A DNA stretch of 18,988 nucleotides from CAZWVA01 sp964636885 (GTDB lineage: Bacteria > Desulfobacterota_D > UBA1144 > Nemesobacterales > CSP1-2): NCBI GenBank assembly GCA_964636885.1, contig CAZWVA010000054.1, forward strand, positions 1-18,988, written 5' to 3'. Under the pieces are notes generated by a model. The model had not been told where the DNA came from, made no database searches, and was given only the letters and a program-made list of their open reading frames with translations. Position numbers and translations under genes: made by a program. Positions 8,094 through 14,319 of the stretch are shown here, piece by piece (within the stretch, counting starts at the first letter, position 1; each line of letters opens with the position of its first letter).

Positions 8094-9014
8094 ATGTCAA
8101 ACGGTTTTAGGAGTTGGTTGAATGGGCTATCGTATGGTGGGGAAAAAGTACACGAGAACCTCACCATCATACCCATCGTCTCCAGTAACGGTAGAGGGCC
8201 TCTATTCTTAACCCTCGCAAAGGCCATAGAGGACAAACTGGTTGAGGTAAGGGAGAAGGAGATAGTAGCAACCGTATCCGAAGTCGTACTGATAAATAAA
8301 TCAAAAGAACACGTTCTTATAATCGACGGAGACCACCTAATCGGGGCAAAGCAAAATAGGGTGGTAAATAAGACCATAATAGTCCCTCCTAGATCCCAGA
8401 TAGTGATACCGGTAAGCTGTACGGAACAGGGAAGATGGCACTTCGTATCTGAGAATTTCATAAGGGGCCAGTACAGTGCCCCTAGCGCTATAAGGAGGAT
8501 ACTCAAGGAGAAGAAGGAAGCCCAGGTCGAGGTGTGGAGGGAGGTCTGGGAAAGGCTAGATACCTTAGGCGTTCACTCGGATACGAGCAGTTTAGCGGAG
8601 GCCTTTTGTAAAATAGACCCAAAGGTCGAGGAGAGTAAAAAGGCCTTTAGTCCCCTTCCCTCACAGGTCGGATTTATGGTCTTTCAATACGGGGGGTTTA
8701 AGGGGCTTGATATACTGGGAAATCCATCCCTCTTCTCCCAACTATACGACGGGCTTATCGGCGGATACGTGATAGACGCCGTATGCTCAAAGGACGGTAA
8801 GGAACGGAAAAAAGCGAAAGCCCTTACGAGAGACGGGATAATAAAGCACATATTAGAGGCGGAGGCAAGGCCCGCTGAGGCTATAGGAGTGGAGGAGAGA
8901 ACCTCTATTATGAGTGACAGGGTGATAGGGGAGTATGTGGGCTTTCAGGGAAAACCCGTTCATCTCTCGGTATTCCCGAAGGAGAAGAGGAGAAGAGGAA
9001 GATGGTTCATCTGA
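8094..9014 (+). CDS. ARPP-1 (DUF6569)-like protein of unknown function
   Basis: This 306-residue protein resembles the ARPP-1 family, described as associated with ADP-ribosylglycohydrolase and rhodanese/phosphatase-type genes in presumed conflict systems; its biochemical activity is not known to me. The recognisable core is at about residues 80-122: DGDHLIGAKQNRVVNKTI, then VPPRSQIVIPVSC and TEQGRWHF. The conserved order is an acidic-Gly step, GAKQNR, a V-P turn and PVSC-x-E-x-GRW. A second conserved part, KGLDILGNPSLFSQLYDGL, precedes a helical C-terminus that ends in a very basic tail (KEKRRRGRWFI). No signal peptide or membrane segment is visible, so a cytoplasmic protein is expected. The ATG at 8094 has GGGAGG at good spacing. 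It is transcribed alone, divergently from the WYL operon, from a control region that is duplicated ahead of the cas operon. Confidence 0.68.
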   Translation: MSNGFRSWLNGLSYGGEKVHENLTIIPIVSSNGRGPLFLTLAKAIEDKLVEVREKEIVATVSEVVLINKSKEHVLIIDGDHLIGAKQNRVVNKTIIVPPRSQIVIPVSCTEQGRWHFVSENFIRGQYSAPSAIRRILKEKKEAQVEVWREVWERLDTLGVHSDTSSLAEAFCKIDPKVEESKKAFSPLPSQVGFMVFQYGGFKGLDILGNPSLFSQLYDGLIGGYVIDAVCSKDGKERKKAKALTRDGIIKHILEAEARPAEAIGVEERTSIMSDRVIGEYVGFQGKPVHLSVFPKEKRRRGRWFI

Positions 9015-9217
9015 GGATGAGTTCCGGCTTTTATTGGAGAACCAAATATCGGTGTGGTAAAAGAAACAAAAGGACCGTTTCATCAACTGTGTGAGTTTAA
9101 TAAGAGCCAATTGCAATCGATTTTGGTTATATATCCCCCATCCAAGAAATCCCGATACGACTTCTGTCCTGCTCGGGTGAAGCGATTCTAAAAAACAAAG
9201 ATTAATCGCTCCCCTGT
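9015..9217. other. Intergenic stretch without recognised gene
   Basis: I see no coding signal, tRNA, CRISPR repeat or clear terminator here. The only structure noted is the stem-loop at 9181-9210. This segment separates the ARPP-1-like gene from the second control region and probably carries the 3' untranslated part of the ARPP-1 transcript. Confidence 0.5.
9181..9210. other. Stem-loop upstream of control region B
   Basis: AGCGATT at 9181-9187 pairs perfectly with AATCGCT at 9204-9210 around a 16-base A-rich loop, followed by CCCCTGTTTTT. It might be a weak terminator for the ARPP-1 transcript or an operator. The T-run is displaced from the stem, so termination is uncertain. Confidence 0.3.
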
Positions 9218-9309
9218 TTTTAACATCTTTAAAATCTCATGCCGCCAAGTGGACAATTTCTGTCATAGATGTACTACATAATCCTATAAAAAACCGGTAG
9301 GGAAACCGT
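9218..9309 (+). promoter_or_regulatory. Control region B, paralogous copy upstream of the cas operon
   Basis: This region aligns with 7999-8093. The core 9241-9293 matches 8024-8076 at 47 of 53 positions without gaps, and all six differences are transitions. The palindrome positions, the 17-bp spacing between palindromes 2 and 3, the TACATAAT element and the TATAAA element are kept. The similarity runs on, less well, to the homologous ATG at 9310, with GGTAGGG in place of GGGAGG. By position it is the likely promoter of the cas6-cas2 operon. With CATAAT as -10, transcription would start near 9289 and leave a leader of about 130 bases before cas6. Confidence 0.6.
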
Positions 9310-9408
9310 ATGCCAGGTAGCATCATGAGGCGGTTATTTAGATATTCCGCGGGATCGAATAAAATGATATCATTGCTTTTTATAAACGCCTTAGTCGTTA
9401 AACGATAG
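9310..9408 (+). CDS. Short ORF (32 codons) in the cas operon leader
   Basis: The ATG occupies the position equivalent to the ARPP-1 start in the duplicated control region, and a GGTAGGG lies just upstream. The reading frame encodes 32 residues (starts MPGSIMRRLFRYSAG, then a hydrophobic MISLLFINALVV segment) and stops ten bases before cas6. It has no similarity to the ARPP-1 N-terminus. It may be a leader peptide coupled to cas6, a small hydrophobic protein, or chance. I do not recognise it. Confidence 0.25.
   Translation: MPGSIMRRLFRYSAGSNKMISLLFINALVVKR
9363..9374. promoter_or_regulatory. Perfect 12-bp palindrome upstream of cas6
   Basis: AATGATATCATT is a perfect dyad 45 bp before the cas6 start, within the putative leader of the cas operon. 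It has no counterpart in control region A, so it could be a cas-specific regulator site. AT-rich palindromes of this length can also arise by chance. Confidence 0.25.
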
Positions 9409-9418
9409 GGTATTTAGA

Positions 9419-10165
9419 ATGAATAGGAGAAGTGCTTTTGGGATCGTTTTAATCTCGCGTTTATCCACCAAAGAGGGGGATAACACACTACCCATTGATT
9501 ATAGAAGGGGTTTTATCTCTATCATTAAAGGTGCTATAGAGGGCTCTTGGCTCTACTCAACGCTTTTTAAAAGGAGAGCCGTAAAGCCTTACACGTTCTC
9601 CGTTTCCTTTGGGGATAGAGTAAAAATAGAAGGCGAGAAGATACTTTTTGAAAACCCCATTGAGTTAAAATTCAGCACCAATAGTCCAGAGATATTCGTC
9701 ATGGTCTACAATCATCTAATAGGAAAAAGGGAATTCCCCATATATAACCTTTCGTTTAGAGTGGAGCACACAGAGGTTGTTCGGCCAAGGAGAATAGAGA
9801 CAGACAAAGCCATATTCAGGACACTTTCGCCCGTGCTTATAAGGAGCCACAGAAACGAAAGGCACTACCTCTGTCCTAAGTGCGTGAACTTTGAAGGAGA
9901 CGGCGATTTTGAGGAAGCCTTCAAGTTCAATATGGATGAGCTTTGTAGGAATCTCATTGACTTAAATGAGTCCGGTGAGGTTATATTCGATCCCATCAAA
10001 TTAAAGAAGCTCGTCGTAAAGCACATGGGGCTTAAGATCCCCGGGTTTATCGGTACCTTCTCCATGAAGGCAAGCCCAGAGGTCTTAAATCTCATAAACC
10101 AGGTAGGACTCGGTTCAAGACGTAGCCAGGGGTTCGGGATGGTGGAAGTTGTGAGGGAGATATGA
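9419..10165 (+). CDS. cas6: Cas6 CRISPR RNA endoribonuclease
   Basis: Cas6 cleaves the precursor CRISPR transcript within each repeat to make crRNA and is a RAMP-fold protein. The 248-residue protein ends with the diagnostic glycine-rich loop (GLGSRRSQGFGMVEV, residues 230-244), which is the strongest evidence. The length matches the family. A CPKC pair in HYLCPKCVNF near residue 152 may bind metal, which is unusual but occurs in some Cas6 proteins. The ATG at 9419 is the first in frame, with AGGG about eight bases upstream. It overlaps cas8 by ATGA. Codon use (AGG/AGA, ATA) resembles the addAB and ARPP-1 genes more than the downstream effector genes. The catalytic histidine cannot be assigned by eye. 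Confidence 0.88.
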   Translation: MNRRSAFGIVLISRLSTKEGDNTLPIDYRRGFISIIKGAIEGSWLYSTLFKRRAVKPYTFSVSFGDRVKIEGEKILFENPIELKFSTNSPEIFVMVYNHLIGKREFPIYNLSFRVEHTEVVRPRRIETDKAIFRTLSPVLIRSHRNERHYLCPKCVNFEGDGDFEEAFKFNMDELCRNLIDLNESGEVIFDPIKLKKLVVKHMGLKIPGFIGTFSMKASPEVLNLINQVGLGSRRSQGFGMVEVVREI

Positions 10166-11406
10166 GCGAAGAGAAGGAAAACAAAATAACGCTTTATCCA
10201 TCAAACTGGCTTTATAATGCGGGAGTGGTGGGGTTGTTGCAAGTTCTGGAAGCCTCTGATCTAAAGGTAGCAGATTTGCTAGAGAATGACGGAAGTTTTG
10301 ATTTGGATAAACTATTTTTCGGTACAGTCGGAATAAAACATAAAGAGATTTCAAAGGCTATTTATGCCTATTCTAATTTTTTAGTATCTGAAGACGAATT
10401 AGTTGAGTGGCTCAGCAAAGAAGACAAAAGCAAGCAAACAAACAAGGATAAGTATCAGGCTTTTTATGAAGATATGGGAAATTTTGGCTATAAGTTTGTC
10501 AGAGCCGGCAATAAATTATTTGCATCGAAGACCCCATATCAAAACTTAGTTCAATTATCTGAATGGCAATCTTATGAATTCTCTAATTTAGCTAAAGAAA
10601 TACCAAATTTAATAAGTTCTTCTTCTGCAATAAAATGTGGCTTATGTTTGAAAAATCCGGTGAAGATTACTGATCCGAATAGCAAACTACAGGAGAGGTT
10701 GACTAAACTCCAAATTACCCATTTGAAAGAGCTCGGCCCATCTATCGGAGAATTTCCAAATGGTTTCTGGAATTGTAATCAAAGCATCCCTCTATGTTAT
10801 TTATGTGTTTACTTAATCATCCACCACCACCTTGCCCTCACAACACTTCAAGATAACTCCCAAATCTTCATTAATGCTCCTTCCTTTAAAGTTATGTATC
10901 ACCTCAACAAGTTTGTTCGAGAACTTTACCCTAAGCAAGGGGCAAAAGATGTAAGGCAAATTCTCGGAATGAGCCTTATTGAATACGCTACTAAGATACA
11001 GGAAATTCTAGGAGCATGGACAGGAATGAATATTGAGGTGGTAAGTAAGTATGGGGATAAAATAGAATTTTTCAGTTTGCCTTACGAAGTTGTCCAACTT
11101 CTTGCAGACCGCCAAATTGCCTCGCTCTTGAGTCAGATCGGAGAATTTGCCATATTGAACCTCATCCTCAGTCAGGATTTCTCTCGACTTATTGAGCTAG
11201 GCTATCGCCTCTTATGCATCGGGCTTAAGCCTTATGGGGAACGTGGGAAATCAGAAAGGGACTTCGTAAATAAGAGCTTTAGGCTCGAGGAGAATAAACA
11301 GAATCCGGCAATGGTGGCAGATCGGCTCTTCCAACTCTCTGCCCTTATTGAGGAGAAACGCAAAAGGAGGGAAACCTATGAGTACATCCACATCGCCCGA
11401 AGTTAG
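10162..11406 (+). CDS. cas8b1: Cas8b1/Cst1 large subunit of type I-B Cascade (CXXC-CXXC family)
   Basis: This is the predicted large subunit of the interference complex, responsible for PAM recognition. The N-terminus (LYPSNWLYNAGVVGLLQVLE) has the GNW-x-x-N-x-G-x-x-G-L-L pattern of Cst1. Two CXXC pairs, CGLC at 159-162 and CYLC at 212-215, are the naming feature of the CXXC-CXXC family and probably bind zinc. At 414 residues it seems short for Cst1, which I recall as about 500-600, and a separate helical protein is encoded by an overlapping gene just after. The C-terminal small-subunit part may therefore have been split off. The N-terminal half is very AT-rich (10561-10620 is 15 of 60 G+C), while the C-terminal half uses more C-ending codons. 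ATGA overlap with cas6; 29-bp overlap with the next gene. Confidence 0.82.
   Translation: MSEEKENKITLYPSNWLYNAGVVGLLQVLEASDLKVADLLENDGSFDLDKLFFGTVGIKHKEISKAIYAYSNFLVSEDELVEWLSKEDKSKQTNKDKYQAFYEDMGNFGYKFVRAGNKLFASKTPYQNLVQLSEWQSYEFSNLAKEIPNLISSSSAIKCGLCLKNPVKITDPNSKLQERLTKLQITHLKELGPSIGEFPNGFWNCNQSIPLCYLCVYLIIHHHLALTTLQDNSQIFINAPSFKVMYHLNKFVRELYPKQGAKDVRQILGMSLIEYATKIQEILGAWTGMNIEVVSKYGDKIEFFSLPYEVVQLLADRQIASLLSQIGEFAILNLILSQDFSRLIELGYRLLCIGLKPYGERGKSERDFVNKSFRLEENKQNPAMVADRLFQLSALIEEKRKRRETYEYIHIARS
11363..11371 (+). promoter_or_regulatory. Ribosome binding site for the small-subunit gene, inside cas8
   Basis: AAAGGAGGG lies six bases before the ATG at 11378, within the last codons of cas8b1. 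It shows that the downstream ORF starts at 11378 rather than at an upstream in-frame ATG (11348). The same nine bases precede cas7 at 11894-11902. Confidence 0.75.
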
Positions 11407-11887
11407 CTTGGAGCAGAGACTCCAACAACTCGAAGAGCAGTTGAAAACTGGTATTCCCAACGCCGAGCATTTTCGCCAGGCTTACAAGGTTCTAATAGAT
11501 CAAGATCGTAAGCTTCAGGAATTGCTCCAGTGGGCTGTGGAGCAACACAGAGGCAATAAAGATCTCAAGAGCCTATATCGTCAGTTAGCTGGCTGGAACG
11601 CTTCTGATCTTATCGAGAGCCTAAAGAGAACTGGGTTCACTCTCAAAAGGGATAGAGACCTTAAAGATGCTTTTGATCGTCAAGGATACCGTATATTGGA
11701 GCTTGTGCGTGCCGGTAAGCGAGACGAGGCCTTTCATGCCATCCTGCGCATCTTCGTATCGGCAAAGAGGGAGTTTCCGACCCATCTTGTGGAGGCTTTT
11801 AAGCCCGTTTATCCAGACGAGCTATTTAAGGTTTTTCTATTTTCGTTTTTAAGCGGAGTTTTAGGAAAAGAGCAAGAGACAGAGTAA
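11378..11887 (+). CDS. Putative Cas11-like small subunit of Cascade
   Basis: This is a 169-residue, charged, apparently all-helical protein between cas8b1 and cas7, the usual genomic slot of a Cascade small subunit. No motif defines the family, so the assignment rests on position, size and helical character. The N-terminal 60 residues look coiled-coil-like (SLEQRLQQLEEQLKTG, then LIDQDRKLQELLQWAVEQH). The ATG at 11378 has an excellent Shine-Dalgarno inside cas8. In many type I-B systems the small subunit is made from an internal start within cas8b rather than from a separate frame, so a distinct gene here (+1 frame, 29-bp overlap) is notable. Codon use is richer in CGN arginine and in G+C than the neighbours (11701-11760 is 35 of 60 G+C). 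It could instead be an unrelated accessory Cascade protein. Confidence 0.55.
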   Translation: MSTSTSPEVSLEQRLQQLEEQLKTGIPNAEHFRQAYKVLIDQDRKLQELLQWAVEQHRGNKDLKSLYRQLAGWNASDLIESLKRTGFTLKRDRDLKDAFDRQGYRILELVRAGKRDEAFHAILRIFVSAKREFPTHLVEAFKPVYPDELFKVFLFSFLSGVLGKEQETE

Positions 11888-11906
11888 TAACCGAAAGGAG
11901 GGAGCT

Positions 11907-12995
11907 ATGAACACTAATGGATTTAAGAATGTAACGGTAACCATCATCTTTGACGGTTCGGCCCTGAACCGTGATGAGAAGATCGGAGGCAACATTCTCT
12001 CGATCAAGAAGCTCAACGTGAACGGTGAAGTCCGCTCCTTCATCGGCAAGCCTGCGATACGGCACTATTTGTTTGAGACGCTGCACAAGGCTTGTAGTTG
12101 GAATGCTGCGAAAGTATTTCATGGCCAGAAAGATGTTATTCAGTTCAAGATCCATGAGGACGACGTGCTGATGTGTCCCGAGTTAGATGCGTTTGGTTAT
12201 ATGTTTACAATCTCTGAAGAAATGGCTATTACTCGAAAGGCACCAGTTGGTATTACGAAGGCAGTTTCGCTTTCACCATATGAAGCTGATTTAGCATTCT
12301 ATGCTAATCACGATTTGGTTCGAAGAGCATATCAACAGGGGGAGAAGAAAGCCAATGACAAAGATCCATCGCCGGACCCTTATAACAAAGAAGAACATAG
12401 CTCATTCTTTAAGGTTAGTTTCACGATTGATGCTGCGATGTTAGGCATAGACTCGTGGATTCTAAACCAAAAGCCTACGTACAACTCTGGCAAGCTCACC
12501 ATTCAGATTGGAGACAAACCAAAAGAGATCGAATGCAACGAGGTTGGAAACAATGAGTACGAGAATATAAATGGAATGGTACAGCTAAAACAAGTCCAAG
12601 ACAAATTCATCGTTCGATATGAGATTAAACCAGAGCTAAAAGAAAGACGTATCCAAGACTTATTACACAGCATCAGAAACGGCCTCTACGCCCAATCCAG
12701 TGGTGAAGCGAATACGATAGTACCTCTTTTTCTCATAGCCAGTCCCGTAAAAGTCCCGACTCCGATATTTCATCCCTTCATCGATATAAGACGTGAGAAC
12801 GGTCAGCACAAGGTAATCGGCGTTCAGGATGCACTCAAAAACTCATGGATAGACGGAAGGGTTTACATTCAGGATTGTGAGAGGCTAAGGGTAGATGAGA
12901 ATTTGAAGGGAGATAGTAAGGTTACCCTTGAATGGAATGAACTATTAAAGGAAATCGGAATAAAAACCCAAGATGAAAACCAACAAACAAAGTGA
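11907..12995 (+). CDS. cas7: Cas7 (Cst2/DevR) backbone subunit of Cascade
   Basis: Cas7 polymerises along the crRNA spacer to form the Cascade backbone. The 362-residue protein has the Cst2/DevR-type N-terminus (VTVTIIFDGSALNRDEKIGG, then NILSIKKL with GKPAIRHYLFETL), and later the conserved RKAPVGITKAVSLSPYEAD and a C-terminal GLYAQSSGEANTIVPLFLIA typical of the RAMP fold. It starts at ATG 11907, five bases after AAAGGAGGG, 19 bp past the small-subunit gene. Its stop overlaps the DUF6922-like gene by 23 bp. Its first 100 codons are richer in G+C than the rest. The assignment is firm because of the operon order cas8-cas7-cas5 and these motifs. Confidence 0.86.
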   Translation: MNTNGFKNVTVTIIFDGSALNRDEKIGGNILSIKKLNVNGEVRSFIGKPAIRHYLFETLHKACSWNAAKVFHGQKDVIQFKIHEDDVLMCPELDAFGYMFTISEEMAITRKAPVGITKAVSLSPYEADLAFYANHDLVRRAYQQGEKKANDKDPSPDPYNKEEHSSFFKVSFTIDAAMLGIDSWILNQKPTYNSGKLTIQIGDKPKEIECNEVGNNEYENINGMVQLKQVQDKFIVRYEIKPELKERRIQDLLHSIRNGLYAQSSGEANTIVPLFLIASPVKVPTPIFHPFIDIRRENGQHKVIGVQDALKNSWIDGRVYIQDCERLRVDENLKGDSKVTLEWNELLKEIGIKTQDENQQTK

Positions 12996-13248
12996 TTTGG
13001 AAATCCTAAGACCTCTATTCTGGGAATGCGATTGGAATTCGGTACGGGAGAAGCTGAACAGTCCATTCGTAATTACTAGGATACTGGAACTGGGAAATCC
13101 AGAGCAGTTTCACGTTTTTGCCGAGGTGGTGGGAGATGAAGTGATTAAGACATTTCTACGCGAGAAAAGAGAGAGGCTTTTATCTCCCCAATCCTTTAAT
13201 TTTTGGCGATTGTACTACCAAAGAAATGAGGTTGCTGAAACAACATAA
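12973..13248 (+). CDS. DUF6922-like antitoxin-type protein inside the cas operon
   Basis: This is a 91-residue protein with the pattern of DUF6922: PLFWECDWNSV near the N-terminus (residues 14-24), a central RILELGNPEQF, and LSPQSFNFWRLYY near the C-terminus. DUF6922 proteins are commonly encoded immediately before AbiEii/AbiGii-type nucleotidyltransferase toxins and are presumed antitoxins, and the next ORF here is indeed such a nucleotidyltransferase. It begins inside cas7 (23-bp overlap, different frame) and overlaps the next gene by 23 bp. It is full length for the family. It is not a Cas protein and interrupts the normal cas7-cas5 order. If the toxin is inactive it may be a relic or may have gained a role in the operon. 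Confidence 0.65.
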   Translation: MKTNKQSDLEILRPLFWECDWNSVREKLNSPFVITRILELGNPEQFHVFAEVVGDEVIKTFLREKRERLLSPQSFNFWRLYYQRNEVAETT

Positions 13249-13507
13249 GAAAGCTATCGAAGCAGTAAAACCCTTTATTGATGAAGGGAGCTTCTACCTT
13301 GCAGGCGGCACGGCTGTGTATTATTATCTCGGCCATCGTGAATCCATTGACCTAGACTTTTTTACCCAAAAGGATTTCGATTTTCTCCGATATGAACACC
13401 TAATTCATCCTCACTCCATACTTTTTCGAAGCAAAGACACTATTCACGCTGAAATAGAGAAAGTTAAGATGTCGTTTTTCCACATTAAAACATTTACAAA
13501 ACTATGA
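13226..13507 (+). pseudogene. Truncated AbiEii/AbiGii-like nucleotidyltransferase (toxin remnant)
   Basis: This is a 93-residue ORF with the N-terminal core of an AbiEii-type nucleotidyltransferase: FYLAGGTAVYYYLGHRESID at residues 23-42, then LDFF. The active-site GG (27-28) and the D-x-D pair (D42, D44) are present, and a strand like VKMSFF follows. Family proteins are roughly 200 residues; the second half, which holds the conserved DIAAMK and KKDFIDLY-type motifs, is missing. The frame ends in TGA overlapping the cas5 ATG as ATGA. The likely history is a deletion that removed the 3' half of the toxin gene and joined it to cas5. Toxin activity seems unlikely without the helical half, but the intact frame and the neat overlap mean the ORF may still be translated and serve cas5 coupling. 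The start at 13226 is weakly supported. Confidence 0.65.
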
Positions 13508-14319
13508 GTGAGTTAAAGGCACTGCGCCTCAGAATCTATCAACCACATGCACATTACCGTGTTCCGTTTACCTATCAGCGGAGGCACACCTATCCGATTC
13601 CACCCTACTCTACCGTTATCGGACTCTTATGCAACGTGCTAGGGATAAGGAATCCGAAGGGTGAAGGAGAACCACATGAGCAAGGCTGTAAAGGGAACAA
13701 TGGTAACTGCACATTTTGTAAGTTAAAGAAACTCAAAATCTCTATAGCCGGGAGGTTTCAAAGCAAAACAACCGAATACACCTGGTTTAGAAACCTATCA
13801 AAAAAAAGCCATGTAACAAGGTTTGGTTCTACAGAAATTAGAGAAATCAGCGGTCATATAGAACATATAGGAGGTCAAAGCCCGGTTTCGATTGATATTC
13901 TAAATGAGGTAGAACTGTTTATATACCTGGCACATGACGAGGAGGATTTCCTGATTAAAGTAAAAGACAATTTAGAAAACCCTATCCAAAGGCTTTACCC
14001 ACTTCATTTAGGTAGAGCCGAGGATTGGATAGTTTTTAGAGAGGAACCCACTTTAGTTGACTTACAAGAAAAAATCCCCGACGGAAACTACCACCACTTT
14101 TTCTGGATTCCTGAAGATTATGTTTGCAATGGACAAACACCGGGGCTTCGCTACCGTGTACCAACCTTCTATACACTAAACAACGGAGTTAGGAACTTTG
14201 AATATGAAGGTGCTTTTTTGAATGATGGAAAAATCATTGGACTAAAAGGCTATTTCGACAATGAAATAAGGATACCGGTATTTTTCTCAAAAGGGCTAGA
14301 CCATGATGGAACCAAATAG
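13504..14319 (+). CDS. cas5: Cas5 (Cas5t, type I-B) Cascade subunit
   Basis: Cas5 caps the 5' handle of crRNA in Cascade. The 271-residue protein shows the Cas5t N-terminus: LRLRIYQPHAHYRVPFTYQR, followed by the conserved YPIPPYSTVIGLLCNVLG (residues 30-47), and later RLYPLHLGRAEDWIVF, which is typical for the family. Cysteines C62, C69 and C72 in an inserted loop (GCKGNNGNCTFCK) could bind metal. The ATG at 13504 overlaps the truncated nucleotidyltransferase stop (ATGA), and the 3' end overlaps cas3 by 17 bp. No distinct ribosome binding site is obvious, so it probably relies on coupling to the upstream remnant. Composition is AT-rich, like cas3. Confidence 0.86.
   Translation: MSELKALRLRIYQPHAHYRVPFTYQRRHTYPIPPYSTVIGLLCNVLGIRNPKGEGEPHEQGCKGNNGNCTFCKLKKLKISIAGRFQSKTTEYTWFRNLSKKSHVTRFGSTEIREISGHIEHIGGQSPVSIDILNEVELFIYLAHDEEDFLIKVKDNLENPIQRLYPLHLGRAEDWIVFREEPTLVDLQEKIPDGNYHHFFWIPEDYVCNGQTPGLRYRVPTFYTLNNGVRNFEYEGAFLNDGKIIGLKGYFDNEIRIPVFFSKGLDHDGTK

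Noticed and set aside
8057..8506. Minus-strand ORF of 149 codons opposite the ARPP-1-like gene
   Set aside because: It overlaps a well-supported gene and its promoter, and its composition looks like reverse reading of coding sequence.
9063..9081. GAAAC...GTTTC inverted repeat as a CRISPR repeat relic
   Set aside because: There is only a five-base arm, no second unit and no regular spacing; chance is sufficient.
11348..11377. Upstream ATG extension of the small-subunit gene
   Set aside because: It lacks a Shine-Dalgarno, whereas AAAGGAGGG is perfectly spaced for the ATG at 11378.
11826..12155. Minus-strand ORF of 109 codons opposite early cas7
   Set aside because: It lies entirely opposite cas7 and the end of the small-subunit gene, has no recognisable family, and fits an antisense shadow.
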